From Verrucomicrobiota bacterium (GTDB lineage: Bacteria; Verrucomicrobiota; Lentisphaeria; Oligosphaerales; Oligosphaeraceae), in contig JAGVUR010000125.1 in assembly GCA_019136135.1 (NCBI GenBank), positions 1 through 64,000 on the forward strand: a stretch of 64,000 nucleotides of DNA, given 5' to 3'. The position numbers and the translations under genes were made by a program. Positions 33,104 to 42,200 of this stretch are shown piece after piece (the first letter of the stretch is position 1; every line of letters begins with the position of its first letter). The notes under the pieces are model-generated. The model was not told the origin of the DNA, ran no database searches, and saw nothing but the letters and a program-made list of their open reading frames with translations.

Positions 33104-35617
33104 ATGCGTTTTATATGTAACCGTTGTCGTACGATTTTGGAAATTGACGATGCGCAGCCCGGCGAAATTGTCCAATGCGCCACGTGCCAAAGTCCAGTCG
33201 CCGTACCTGACTCGCCGACGTCGCCAGGCTCGGTTTTAGGTGATTTCGTCATCAAGAGAGAGCTTGGAACAGGTGGTGTCGGCACGGTCTATCTGGCCCA
33301 TCAGGTCACTCTCGACCGTGACGTGGCACTGAAGGTGCTGCTGCCGAGCTTCGCCGATGACACCACATTCATCCAGGAATTCATCAACGAGGCGAGAGCC
33401 GCTGCCAGCGTGAACCACCCCAATATCGTTCAGGCAGTGGCGGTCAATTGCGATGAAGGACTGTGGTATTTCGCAATGGAATACATCAGTGGCAACACGC
33501 TCAAGCAAATCCTCTCACAAAGCGGACGAATGGTCGCCAAGAGAGTCCTCGACATCGCGACAGAAATCGTCTCAGCATTGAAATTCGCCTGGGAAGAAAA
33601 GAAATTGGTCCATCGTGACATCAAGCCTGACAACATCATGCTCACGGTGGATGGTCGCTCCAAGCTGGCGGACCTGGGCTTGGCGCGTAAGATCACCGAG
33701 CAAAATGAAGACGGGACATCAGAACTGTACGGGACGCCGCAATACATCGCGCCCGAGTTGCTGCTTGGCGATCCCGCAACAGCAAGTTCGGACATCTACA
33801 GCCTTGGCGCAACGCTCTACCAAGCCCTTTCGGGGCAAATCCCCTACGCGGCAGAACACCCTGAAGACATCGCGGGAATGCACTTGGCAACGCCGTTGCA
33901 GCCGCTGTCTTCCATCGTTGATGACATCCCCAGGGAGCTGGACGTGTTCATCTCAATCATGCTTGCAAAACGCCCGGAACATCGTTACCAGGACTACGAA
34001 ACCCTCGCCAACGATCTTGAACTGGTCAAGCAAGGGAAGATGCCCACAATGACATTGGATCCCGATGCGCAACTCCCCATCGACCTGGACGCACCGCACG
34101 AAACCCACTACGAACAAGAGGAAGATGCCGCCAGTGCGCACGATTCACCATCCGGCGGCAGGAAGCTCAAGCTCAAAAGCAAGAAGACAACGCTAACCTT
34201 GTCGAGTGCAGCTGCGCCGACGGCGTCCCAGCCACTCTCCGCGAAGAATGAAGACACCCAACCTGAAGAAGAGCAAGAAGAGGAAGAAGGTTCAAGCGAA
34301 ATGCCTGAGAAGAAAGGCGGCAAGGCAATGCCGATTATCTTGGTTATGCTGTTGCTTGTGCTTGCAGGCGGTGGTGCCGGCTGGTATTTCATCCTTGGAC
34401 CCGGCAAGGCTCAGGCATCGAGTGAAGAGTCAACGGCAGCTGAAGAAGGCAAGAGCGACTCCAAGCTGGCGTCTTTGCAGCAGTTGATTCAATCGAATTC
34501 CGACGACAAGGCGATCTTTGATGAGGTTCAGAAGTTGTCCGCCTCTCTGACCGCCCAGGACCCCGAGTACCAGGATTTTGTGGCGTTGACTGGTCCATTG
34601 TTTGAAAGGGCGATTAAGTTGGCTCGTGCTCCCAAGTTGAACGAGTCGAACACTGCCTGGCAGGAAGCGATCGAGGCCATCAAGGCTGAAAAGCTTCGCC
34701 AGGAAGAGGAAGCCGAACTCAAGAGGCAACAGGAGATTGCCGAGAAGGAAAGGAAGGAAAGGGAAGAACGCGAGGCGAAAGAGAAAGCCGAGCGCGAAGC
34801 CCAGGAAAAAGCCAAGCAGGAAGCGATCGCCGAGGACAAGGTCAACCGCATCAACAAGGCCGTCGAGAAAATCGCCGAAAGGGATTTCTCCGGCGCCAAA
34901 CTCCCGTTCTTCGTCCGATTCCCCCATGAAACCGATGAACTCAAAGACTGGCGTACACAATGGGACAAGTGCCTCGAAGATGCGGAAACCTTCTGGAATA
35001 TGCTTAGAAAATCCGCCCATGTCATTGAGGGCATGAACATCAAGGATTATTCACTCAAAAACCTGCGTTTCAGACCAGCGCAAAATCTCATTGAACACGA
35101 ATGGACAATCACTGAGCTGGCAAACAATGTCATCACCGCAACGCGGCATTACACGTACACCAAAGATGGAAAGGACCTGACCGCCGATGCGACCATTACC
35201 AGAAAACTCGAAGCGCTGAGACCAGAACAATTGGAAACCCTAGCGGCAAAAATCGGTGAACAGGCGGGCAAATCCGAGGACGAAACCAAGCAACTCCTGG
35301 GAGCATACCTGTTCGCATGCGGAGTCGATTCCAAGAGGGCTTACCTGGAATATAATCTTTCGGCACTGTACCCGGCATTGGCTGATTCAACCGATAGCCT
35401 GAATCCTGAAAACTACATCAATGAACAACTCAATATCATCAAAACCCTTTCGGAAAACTACAAGACAGAAAAAGACGAATTCAAGAAGGTACTGACTTCC
35501 ATACAGGCCATAGGCATCGGGAATTATCTGTACAAATCATTCCCTGCGCACAAGTCCATCTATGAGCCTCCGATCAACGAATACATCTACGGACGCAAGG
35601 CCGCACCAGCGGAATAA
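33104..35617 (+). CDS. Membrane Ser/Thr protein kinase with N-terminal zinc ribbon
   Basis: This 837-aa protein opens with a zinc ribbon (C5xxC8...C25xxC28). The Hanks-type kinase (~46-305) follows: glycine loop GTGGVG (55-60), VALK with K77, catalytic HRDIKPDN (D172), DLGLA (D190, Leu replacing the usual Phe of DFG), and GTPQYIAPE. A low-complexity acidic linker precedes one membrane helix (~407-432). The outer part has a charged coiled coil (~525-590) and a helical C-terminal domain of unknown fold. It probably senses an envelope signal and phosphorylates cytoplasmic targets. ATG 33104 is chosen over TTG 33095 because GGGG is 10 nt upstream of the former. It precedes the GH51 gene by 15 bp in the same direction. 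Confidence 0.9.
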   Translation: MRFICNRCRTILEIDDAQPGEIVQCATCQSPVAVPDSPTSPGSVLGDFVIKRELGTGGVGTVYLAHQVTLDRDVALKVLLPSFADDTTFIQEFINEARAAASVNHPNIVQAVAVNCDEGLWYFAMEYISGNTLKQILSQSGRMVAKRVLDIATEIVSALKFAWEEKKLVHRDIKPDNIMLTVDGRSKLADLGLARKITEQNEDGTSELYGTPQYIAPELLLGDPATASSDIYSLGATLYQALSGQIPYAAEHPEDIAGMHLATPLQPLSSIVDDIPRELDVFISIMLAKRPEHRYQDYETLANDLELVKQGKMPTMTLDPDAQLPIDLDAPHETHYEQEEDAASAHDSPSGGRKLKLKSKKTTLTLSSAAAPTASQPLSAKNEDTQPEEEQEEEEGSSEMPEKKGGKAMPIILVMLLLVLAGGGAGWYFILGPGKAQASSEESTAAEEGKSDSKLASLQQLIQSNSDDKAIFDEVQKLSASLTAQDPEYQDFVALTGPLFERAIKLARAPKLNESNTAWQEAIEAIKAEKLRQEEEAELKRQQEIAEKERKEREEREAKEKAEREAQEKAKQEAIAEDKVNRINKAVEKIAERDFSGAKLPFFVRFPHETDELKDWRTQWDKCLEDAETFWNMLRKSAHVIEGMNIKDYSLKNLRFRPAQNLIEHEWTITELANNVITATRHYTYTKDGKDLTADATITRKLEALRPEQLETLAAKIGEQAGKSEDETKQLLGAYLFACGVDSKRAYLEYNLSALYPALADSTDSLNPENYINEQLNIIKTLSENYKTEKDEFKKVLTSIQAIGIGNYLYKSFPAHKSIYEPPINEYIYGRKAAPAE

Positions 35618-35632
35618 TCCCACAAAACAACC

Positions 35633-37123
35633 ATGAAAAACCTTTATCTGATCAAGCCGTTGCCCCTAGGAACCATCTCGCCTCTCATCTACGGTCACTT
35701 TTCAGAACATATTGGAGGTGTGTTCTACGACGGCATCTACGTGGGCGAGGATTCCCCCATCCCGAATATCAAGGGATTCAGGAAAGCCCTGGTCGACGCC
35801 TTCAAGGCAATCAACCCGCCCGTGCTCAGATGGCCGGGCGGCTGCTTCGCGGAAGTCTATGACTGGCGAGATGGAATCGGACCAAAAAATCAACGCCCTA
35901 CCCGACTCAATTGGTGGACGCCCCATGACAAGCGCTTCGAGCCAAACCTGGTCGGAACGCATGAATTCGTGGAATTCTGCCGCCTGGTCGGCGCAGAACC
36001 TTATTTTGCAGCCAACATTACCTCCACCACCCCATTGGATATCAGGGATTGGATCGACTATTGCAATTCCCCGCAAGGAACCACAACCTACGCCAAACTC
36101 CGTGAGCAAAACGGATCCCCGGAACCCCTGAACGTGAAGTACTGGGGCGTTGGAAACGAATGTTGGGGCGGTGGCGGAAACATGGATCCTGAAACCTATG
36201 CCCACGAATTCCGCAAGTACGCTGCAATCATGCGGAACTCGGCGCCAGGACTCCAACTGATCGGATGTGGACCAAACGGAAACGACTGGATGTGGACCGA
36301 AAAATTTCTCCGCGTGTTCCATACCTCGGAACATGCCATGAGCGGATACTCGGTGCACTACTACTGTGGCCGAAGCGGCGATGCCGTGAACTTCAGCAAC
36401 GACAACTACTACCACCTGCTCGCCAAGGCGGGTTTCATGGAAAACATCATCCAGCGCAACTGGAACCTGATCTCGGGCTGGGGAAAGCAGGTACAATGCC
36501 CACTCTTTGTCGATGAATGGGGATGCTGGCATCCTGATGGCTCAGGTCCCTCGAAGGGATACAACCTCTTCGAACAACAATCAACGATGAGGGACGCGCT
36601 CGTTACCGCGCTTACTCTCAATATTTTCAACAATCATTGCGACAAGGTCAAGATGGCAAATGTCGCGCAACTGGTCAACAATCTCCATTGCCTCTTCCTG
36701 GCCGGCAAGGAAAACTTCATCCTGACGCCAACCTACCATGTCTTCAATATGTTCAAAAGCCACCAAGGCGCAACAGCAATCAAGACCGCCGTCGAAGGAC
36801 AGAAAATCGCCTTTGCAAATCCGGACAGCAATCGGCAGGAAGAATTGGAAAAGCTCTCGATTTCCGCATCGATCAAGGGCAGCCAACTGACGCTGACAGT
36901 CGCCAATCTGAGCCTGGACGAACCTGAACAGCTCCAACTCAATCCCGTTGGATTCCAACTGAAAAAGGACGCCTGCATCACCCTGCTCAATGCACAGGAC
37001 GTACGAGCACACAATGATTTCGATGCGCCAAACGCAGTCGAACCAACCTCGATTTCAGGTTCGTCCGACTGCGTTGCGATCCCGCCGGCAACTGTCGCAA
37101 CCATTGCAGCTGAATTGGCTTAG
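35633..37123 (+). CDS. Alpha-L-arabinofuranosidase, GH51
   Basis: The 496-aa cytosolic enzyme has no signal peptide. Strand-1 signature is GHFSEHIGGVFYDGIYVGED and the substrate loop is LRWPGGCFAEVYDWRDGIGP. The acid/base is E176 in WGVGNECWGGGG and the nucleophile E295 in LFVDEWGCWHP, with HYYCGRSG between them, all standard GH51 blocks. Residues ~400-496 form the C-terminal beta-sandwich. It releases arabinose from arabino-oligosaccharides after import. It lies 15 bp after the kinase gene, so co-transcription is possible although no functional link is evident. Length equals the family norm. Confidence 0.94.
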   Translation: MKNLYLIKPLPLGTISPLIYGHFSEHIGGVFYDGIYVGEDSPIPNIKGFRKALVDAFKAINPPVLRWPGGCFAEVYDWRDGIGPKNQRPTRLNWWTPHDKRFEPNLVGTHEFVEFCRLVGAEPYFAANITSTTPLDIRDWIDYCNSPQGTTTYAKLREQNGSPEPLNVKYWGVGNECWGGGGNMDPETYAHEFRKYAAIMRNSAPGLQLIGCGPNGNDWMWTEKFLRVFHTSEHAMSGYSVHYYCGRSGDAVNFSNDNYYHLLAKAGFMENIIQRNWNLISGWGKQVQCPLFVDEWGCWHPDGSGPSKGYNLFEQQSTMRDALVTALTLNIFNNHCDKVKMANVAQLVNNLHCLFLAGKENFILTPTYHVFNMFKSHQGATAIKTAVEGQKIAFANPDSNRQEELEKLSISASIKGSQLTLTVANLSLDEPEQLQLNPVGFQLKKDACITLLNAQDVRAHNDFDAPNAVEPTSISGSSDCVAIPPATVATIAAELA

Positions 37124-37160
37124 CTTTATTGACGCTGAGCTTGATGTAGGCGTACGCTCG

Positions 37161-39191
37161 TCACCCGATCTTTTCCTGGTAGCCGGATGGTTCCATGGAG
37201 AACGATCCGCGACCACCTGACAATTGCGGAAGAGCCTTGCCGAAGCCGAACATTTCCGCCAATGGAACCTTGCAGATGATTTTCTTCATGGGACCCAGGC
37301 TTTCCATGTCGTTAATGACGGCTCTTCTCGGCTGGAGATACATGCTGATTTCACCGACGGTTTCCTCAGGAGCGAGGATTTCCAGGTGCATCAAGGGTTC
37401 CAAAATCGCGGTGCCGACTTTGGGCAGCATGGTGTCGATACACTGCAAAACGGCACCTGCCACGGCGCCTTCGGTAGTCGTATCGGGGTTGAATTTCAGA
37501 TCCAGCAGCGTTGCGTTGACATAGATCAACGGATATCCCGACAGACCTCCCGTGTGCAATCCATCTCGCAAAGCCCGCTCGGCTGAAGCCAGGAATGCCT
37601 TCGGAATGCCTGGCGTACGTACCTTGTTCTGGATATTGAAGAAGGCATCTCCTGGAGCCATCGGAGCGAATTCGCATGTGACTTCGGCATAGATCGGGGT
37701 GTCCCCCAGGACGCGTTCGAAAACCACATGCTCGGTGGCGGAGCCGCACAAGGTCTCACGATAGGCGACCCGAGGCTCGCCTTGACGAATCTCCAAATTG
37801 AAATCCGTGTTGATCCGCTTCAGATTCACCTCCAAATGCAATTCCCCCATGCCGGACAACAGGTGCTGCCCAGTATCCTCGGCGATGGAACGGTGCAAGG
37901 TCTGGTCCTCGCGGCACAACAAGTCCAATACCTCGTTCAACTTATCCTTGTCTTTCGAGAACTTGGGTTCGACGACCATCGAGATCACTGGTTCGGGGAA
38001 TTGGATCTTCTCGAAGGACACCAGACGCTTGGGATCGCACAAGGTATCGCCAATGCCGCAATTCTTCAATCCCACCATGCCTACGATGTCACCGAGACCG
38101 GCTTCTTCAATCTGCTCCGTGGTTTTCGCATAGATTTTGAACAGCTGCTTGGGACGGATTTTCTCGCCTGTCCTGGCATTGATGAGGTTTTGATTGGCCT
38201 TCAGCGTTCCGCTGTAGATTCGAATGTAGAAAAGATCCGCCGTCGTTGAAGCATTGACCTTGAAGATCAAGCCCGAGAATGGCTTCTTCTCGTCGCATTC
38301 CACTTCGATTGGCTCCTCTGTCTTGACGTCGTAGCCACGATGGATCGGTATGTCCAATGGAGATGGCAGAAAGTCAATCACAGCATCAGCAAGCAGCTGC
38401 ACGCCTAGGTTCTTCTTTGCAGAGCCTACAAGAACAGGAACGACCTTGCGCTCAATGGTCAGACGACGCAACTCCGATACCAGCAATTCGCGAGAAATCT
38501 CTTCCTCGCTCAAATACAATTCGGCGACTTCGTCCGAATAATCCGATACCTTGTTGATCAACTCCTCGTAGGCTTCAGCCCAACAATCCTCAAACTCGGC
38601 AGGCAATGGCGAACGCACAACCTCGGCATTGCGTTCGCCACTGAACGAAACGTACTCCTTCGTAATCACGTCAATCATTCCCTTGAAGGAATCCTCAACA
38701 CCGTCAGGAAGATAAATCGGAGCCGCGCAATCCGCAAACTTCGCATTGATCTCCTCCACGGTCCGATTGAAAGAGGCGCCGATTCGATCCATCTTGTTGA
38801 CAAAGGCAATCTTTGGCACGTTGTAGTTGTCAGCTTGACGCCAGACTTTTTCGCTTTGCGCTTCGACGCCTTCGGCGGCCGAGAAGATTACCGCCGCCCC
38901 GTCGATGACACGCAAGGAACGCTCGACCTCAGCGGTGAAGTCGATGTGCCCGGGAGTATCGATAAGATGGAACATGTAGTCTTTCCAGGGAATTGAAGCC
39001 GCAGCGGCGGCGATGGTGATCCCACGCGCCCGTTCTTCAGGCAGGAAGTCCATCACCGTGGTACCGTCGTCGATGTTCCCATATCGATGAGTTAATCCCG
39101 AGTAGTACAGGAATCCTTCCGTTGTGCTGGTCTTGCCCGCGTCGATATGCGCGATGATGCTGATGTTGCGAATCTTGTCTATCGATTGCAT
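37161..39191 (-). CDS. Elongation factor G paralogue (EF-G2/spdEF-G-like)
   Basis: The 676-aa translational GTPase has all five EF-G domains. G1 is AHIDAGKTSTTEG, switch I GITIAAAAAS, G3 DTPGHIDF and G4 NKMD, and the G5 region follows. Domain III reads LSGMGELHLEVNLKRI, domain IV EIRQGEPRVAYRETLCGSA, and domain V ends GRGSFSMEPSGYQEKIG. Compared with canonical FusA it lacks the str-operon context (no rpsL, rpsG or tuf nearby). NKMDRIGASFNRTVEEIN and the PSGYQEKIG end look more like the second EF-G seen in PVC, spirochaetes and mitochondria, which tends to be specialised for translocation or recycling. AAGGA precedes the ATG. Only 34 bp separate the start from the terminator of the upstream giant gene. 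Confidence 0.85.
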   Translation of the reverse strand: MQSIDKIRNISIIAHIDAGKTSTTEGFLYYSGLTHRYGNIDDGTTVMDFLPEERARGITIAAAAASIPWKDYMFHLIDTPGHIDFTAEVERSLRVIDGAAVIFSAAEGVEAQSEKVWRQADNYNVPKIAFVNKMDRIGASFNRTVEEINAKFADCAAPIYLPDGVEDSFKGMIDVITKEYVSFSGERNAEVVRSPLPAEFEDCWAEAYEELINKVSDYSDEVAELYLSEEEISRELLVSELRRLTIERKVVPVLVGSAKKNLGVQLLADAVIDFLPSPLDIPIHRGYDVKTEEPIEVECDEKKPFSGLIFKVNASTTADLFYIRIYSGTLKANQNLINARTGEKIRPKQLFKIYAKTTEQIEEAGLGDIVGMVGLKNCGIGDTLCDPKRLVSFEKIQFPEPVISMVVEPKFSKDKDKLNEVLDLLCREDQTLHRSIAEDTGQHLLSGMGELHLEVNLKRINTDFNLEIRQGEPRVAYRETLCGSATEHVVFERVLGDTPIYAEVTCEFAPMAPGDAFFNIQNKVRTPGIPKAFLASAERALRDGLHTGGLSGYPLIYVNATLLDLKFNPDTTTEGAVAGAVLQCIDTMLPKVGTAILEPLMHLEILAPEETVGEISMYLQPRRAVINDMESLGPMKKIICKVPLAEMFGFGKALPQLSGGRGSFSMEPSGYQEKIG

Positions 39192-39225
39192 AGATTGTCC
39201 TTGTCAAAGTCTTCAATTTAAATTC

Positions 39226-39269
39226 AAGGCGCCGTCTTGCTTGCCATAGGACTTGCAAGACGGCGCCTT
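39226..39269 (-). terminator. 15-bp perfect hairpin after the 5411-aa gene
   Basis: AAGGCGCCGTCTTGC (39226-39240) and its exact complement (39255-39269) flank a 14-nt loop. It lies 20 bp beyond the stop of the giant gene. The run after it on the minus strand (GAATTTAAATTG) is not T-rich, so termination may be partial and EF-G may be read through. Confidence 0.65.
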
Positions 39270-39288
39270 CTAGGTTCATTTCAGGTAA

Positions 39289-42200
39289 TTACTTGTCAGT
39301 TGGATAGACTGGCAATGCAACACCCTTTTCGGAGTAGATCCAGTAGGCCTTGCCGACTTCCATCGGGTACTTGCCTGCGTTGGTGATCGTATCAATGTAG
39401 TTGATGTTGCCTTGAGCGTCGCTGGTGGTTCGCTTGATCAAGGTCGGATCGATGAAGATCGTGTAGTCTTCGTATTGTGTCTTGAAGTCTTCCACGTTGT
39501 AGATCGGGCCGGTCAGGTTCCATCCTTCGCGCATCTGCCAGACGTCCTGCGGGCGGTTGCCGAAGACAGTGATGACCGTTGTGGACTTCACGCTCGCGTA
39601 GACCCAGTATCCGTTGCCGGCCAGGACGTTTGCGGAAGCCAGGTACTGTCCATCCTCGTAGCGCCAGACATCGCCGCGGACCAACCGTATGTTGCCGTCT
39701 GCGAAGACGTCAGCCACGTTGTTGTTCAACGGAGTCACAGCGAAGGAAATCATGTTCCAGCCCGGCTTCAAGATGATGGATTGTGCTTCGTCAGCAGCGC
39801 CCAGCGTGATGCGGTAGACCACGAAGTACTGACCGTACTCGTCTTGCTGACACGCGTTCAACTCGTCAGCAGTCAAGGTGATTGACCTCTGCTGAGTCAT
39901 GTTGATTGTCGTTTCGCTCATCGGTTCCCATGTCTTGTCCGTCAACTCGATCATGCGAGTCATCTGGAGACCGCCGACGGAATCCGTCGGGGCGACGACA
40001 TTGTCCCAAGACAAGGTGAAGGAATCCACTGAGGAGTTGCCTTCGCGCAAGCCCATTTCGACCTTGATGTACCATGTGGAGCTACGTCCGTACGGCCTGA
40101 AGTCGCGGTTGAGCTTGGTGTAGGTGTTGTTCATTCCGATTGAGTAGGTCATACCCAATGGGAGCGGTGTATCGTCAGGCGTGTTAGTGCCAGGCAGATA
40201 GCGTGTTGCAGCAGCGGAGTCGAATGACGGATCGAATCCGAATGTCGCATCGTCATCCAGCCCGATAGTGATCGCTTGGTCGTCGCCGGTGACGGCACCC
40301 AACGCGGCGTCGCGATAGGTCTTGGTGACCTGCATCTTCATCTGCCACTGGGCTCCGGAGATGGTCACCGAGTTGGACATAATGCCTTCGGTAAAGCCGT
40401 TTTCATCCCTGGCATAGACAACGCACCACCAGATTTCACCAGCTTGCGTGTACTGGGATTCGACGATGTGTGGCTTGTTGCTGCTGTAGTTCTTCGCATT
40501 GCTGATCGTATAGCGCGCCGTGCTCCAAGCGGAAACCTGTGCGGGTTCACCGAACGGAACGACTTCGCCATTGCGGTACCAGACGTAGTAGTACTGGGCA
40601 TAGCCGCCAGTGGAGGAAATCGCAGCCTTGGGATCCACGATGCATTCCAGATTCTGGGATGCGGTCGGGGCTGCCGGGAGCAACAAGGCTGCGGCGTCTT
40701 CCATCCACAATGGTCCCTGAGCACCGCCCTTCTCCTCGATGCCCAAGTGCATGTAGTAGGGGTACTGGACATTAAATTGGATACCGCTACGGGAGACCTT
40801 CACGTAGTACAGGCCAGGCTCCAATTCCACCTTGAGGCGAGCGAACCTGGTTCCCCTGCCATCAGCCAGACGCGTGTCCTCGTTGACGGCAATCGCCCTC
40901 CTCAGGTTGTTGGCGGAGTACAGTTCCATGTACGTGTCGTTCAGGGCCGCATCATCCGCATAGAGGTGGGTCGGATAGAACATGATATCGCCATTGTTGG
41001 TCTCGATCTTGACGATGCTCGGGTTGTCGCTCAAGGTCTGAGGCACCACGAACCAGAACCAATCCACGTCAGACCTGTCAAAGAAGTAGTGTTCCTGGAC
41101 ATTTGGATCGCTGACGTTGACCCAGTTTGTCTTCGGCAACAAGCGGGTTGCTGTTTCGACGTTCCCGTTAGGCTCGTAGGCTTGGACGGTACCTGCCGTC
41201 TGTGCTTCGTTGACTTCCGCGAAGTCTTCGCTGATGATCACCGGGTCGGAAATGAGTACATTGGACGCATTTCCGTGGAGGTCGACAGCCCAGACCTTGA
41301 CGTTGATCACATCGCCTTCATCCAGCCTGGTGATCGGAAGGTTGGTTGTCACGCCTTCGAGGTCGGTGATGGTGGTGGCTTCCAGGATGGCGGGGAAGTA
41401 CGGGAAGGTTTCGCCCAGGACAATCTGGCCATTCTGGTACCACTGATACATGTATGCAAACCTGTCGCCCGGATCAGGATCAGTTGAGCCAGATGCCGTT
41501 GCGATAAGCATCGAGTTGATGTCAACCTCCTTCGGGGTGATGATGACCGAGGTGGGCATTGTCGGAGGACGATTCTTCCGGATGGCGACTTCTTCGTCGT
41601 AGCCGACTCCGACCTGGATGAATTCCCAATCGTTGTCTTCACGTGTTTCAGGCGGCGTTGTACGGCTCTTGGTCTCGGTGCCGGTGGGCATGAAGTATGC
41701 CTTGTAGCCCCAGACATCGCCCAGAACCACGTTCATGCCATTGACGGTGAAGTTTACGGTGCGCCCTGCCTTGCCTGCTGCCACTGGCTTGCTTTCCCAG
41801 CTCATCAGGCCCAGGTTGCGATACCAGCGGATGTGCACGGTACCGGCGCGGGTGTCGTTGACTTTCAAGGTAACGGTGATAGGCGAACCAGGAGAAGCCG
41901 TTTCGGAGTTGTACCTGTCAAAGGTAACCGGTGCAGGAATCATGTTGTCCTTGGCTTTGATTTCGACATCGATCAGAACGATTTCGCTTCCCATGCCGGT
42001 TTCGCTGGTTGCCAATGCCGCAAGCGTGACAACGTCACCATTCTTGATCAGGCTTCGGTAGTTGTAGAGGTCCAGTTCCTTGCCGGAAGTGATCAGCAAG
42101 CCATCGGGCAGCTCTTCGTCATCGGTTTCGGTGGTCTTGAGCTTGCCATCTTCGTAGAACAACTGGTCTTTCGTGTAACCGTTCTTGTAGAGCCAGAAGT

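Noticed and set aside
37124..37160. Terminator between the convergent GH51 and EF-G genes
   Set aside because: Only short AGCT-type complementarity and no T-run; not enough to call.
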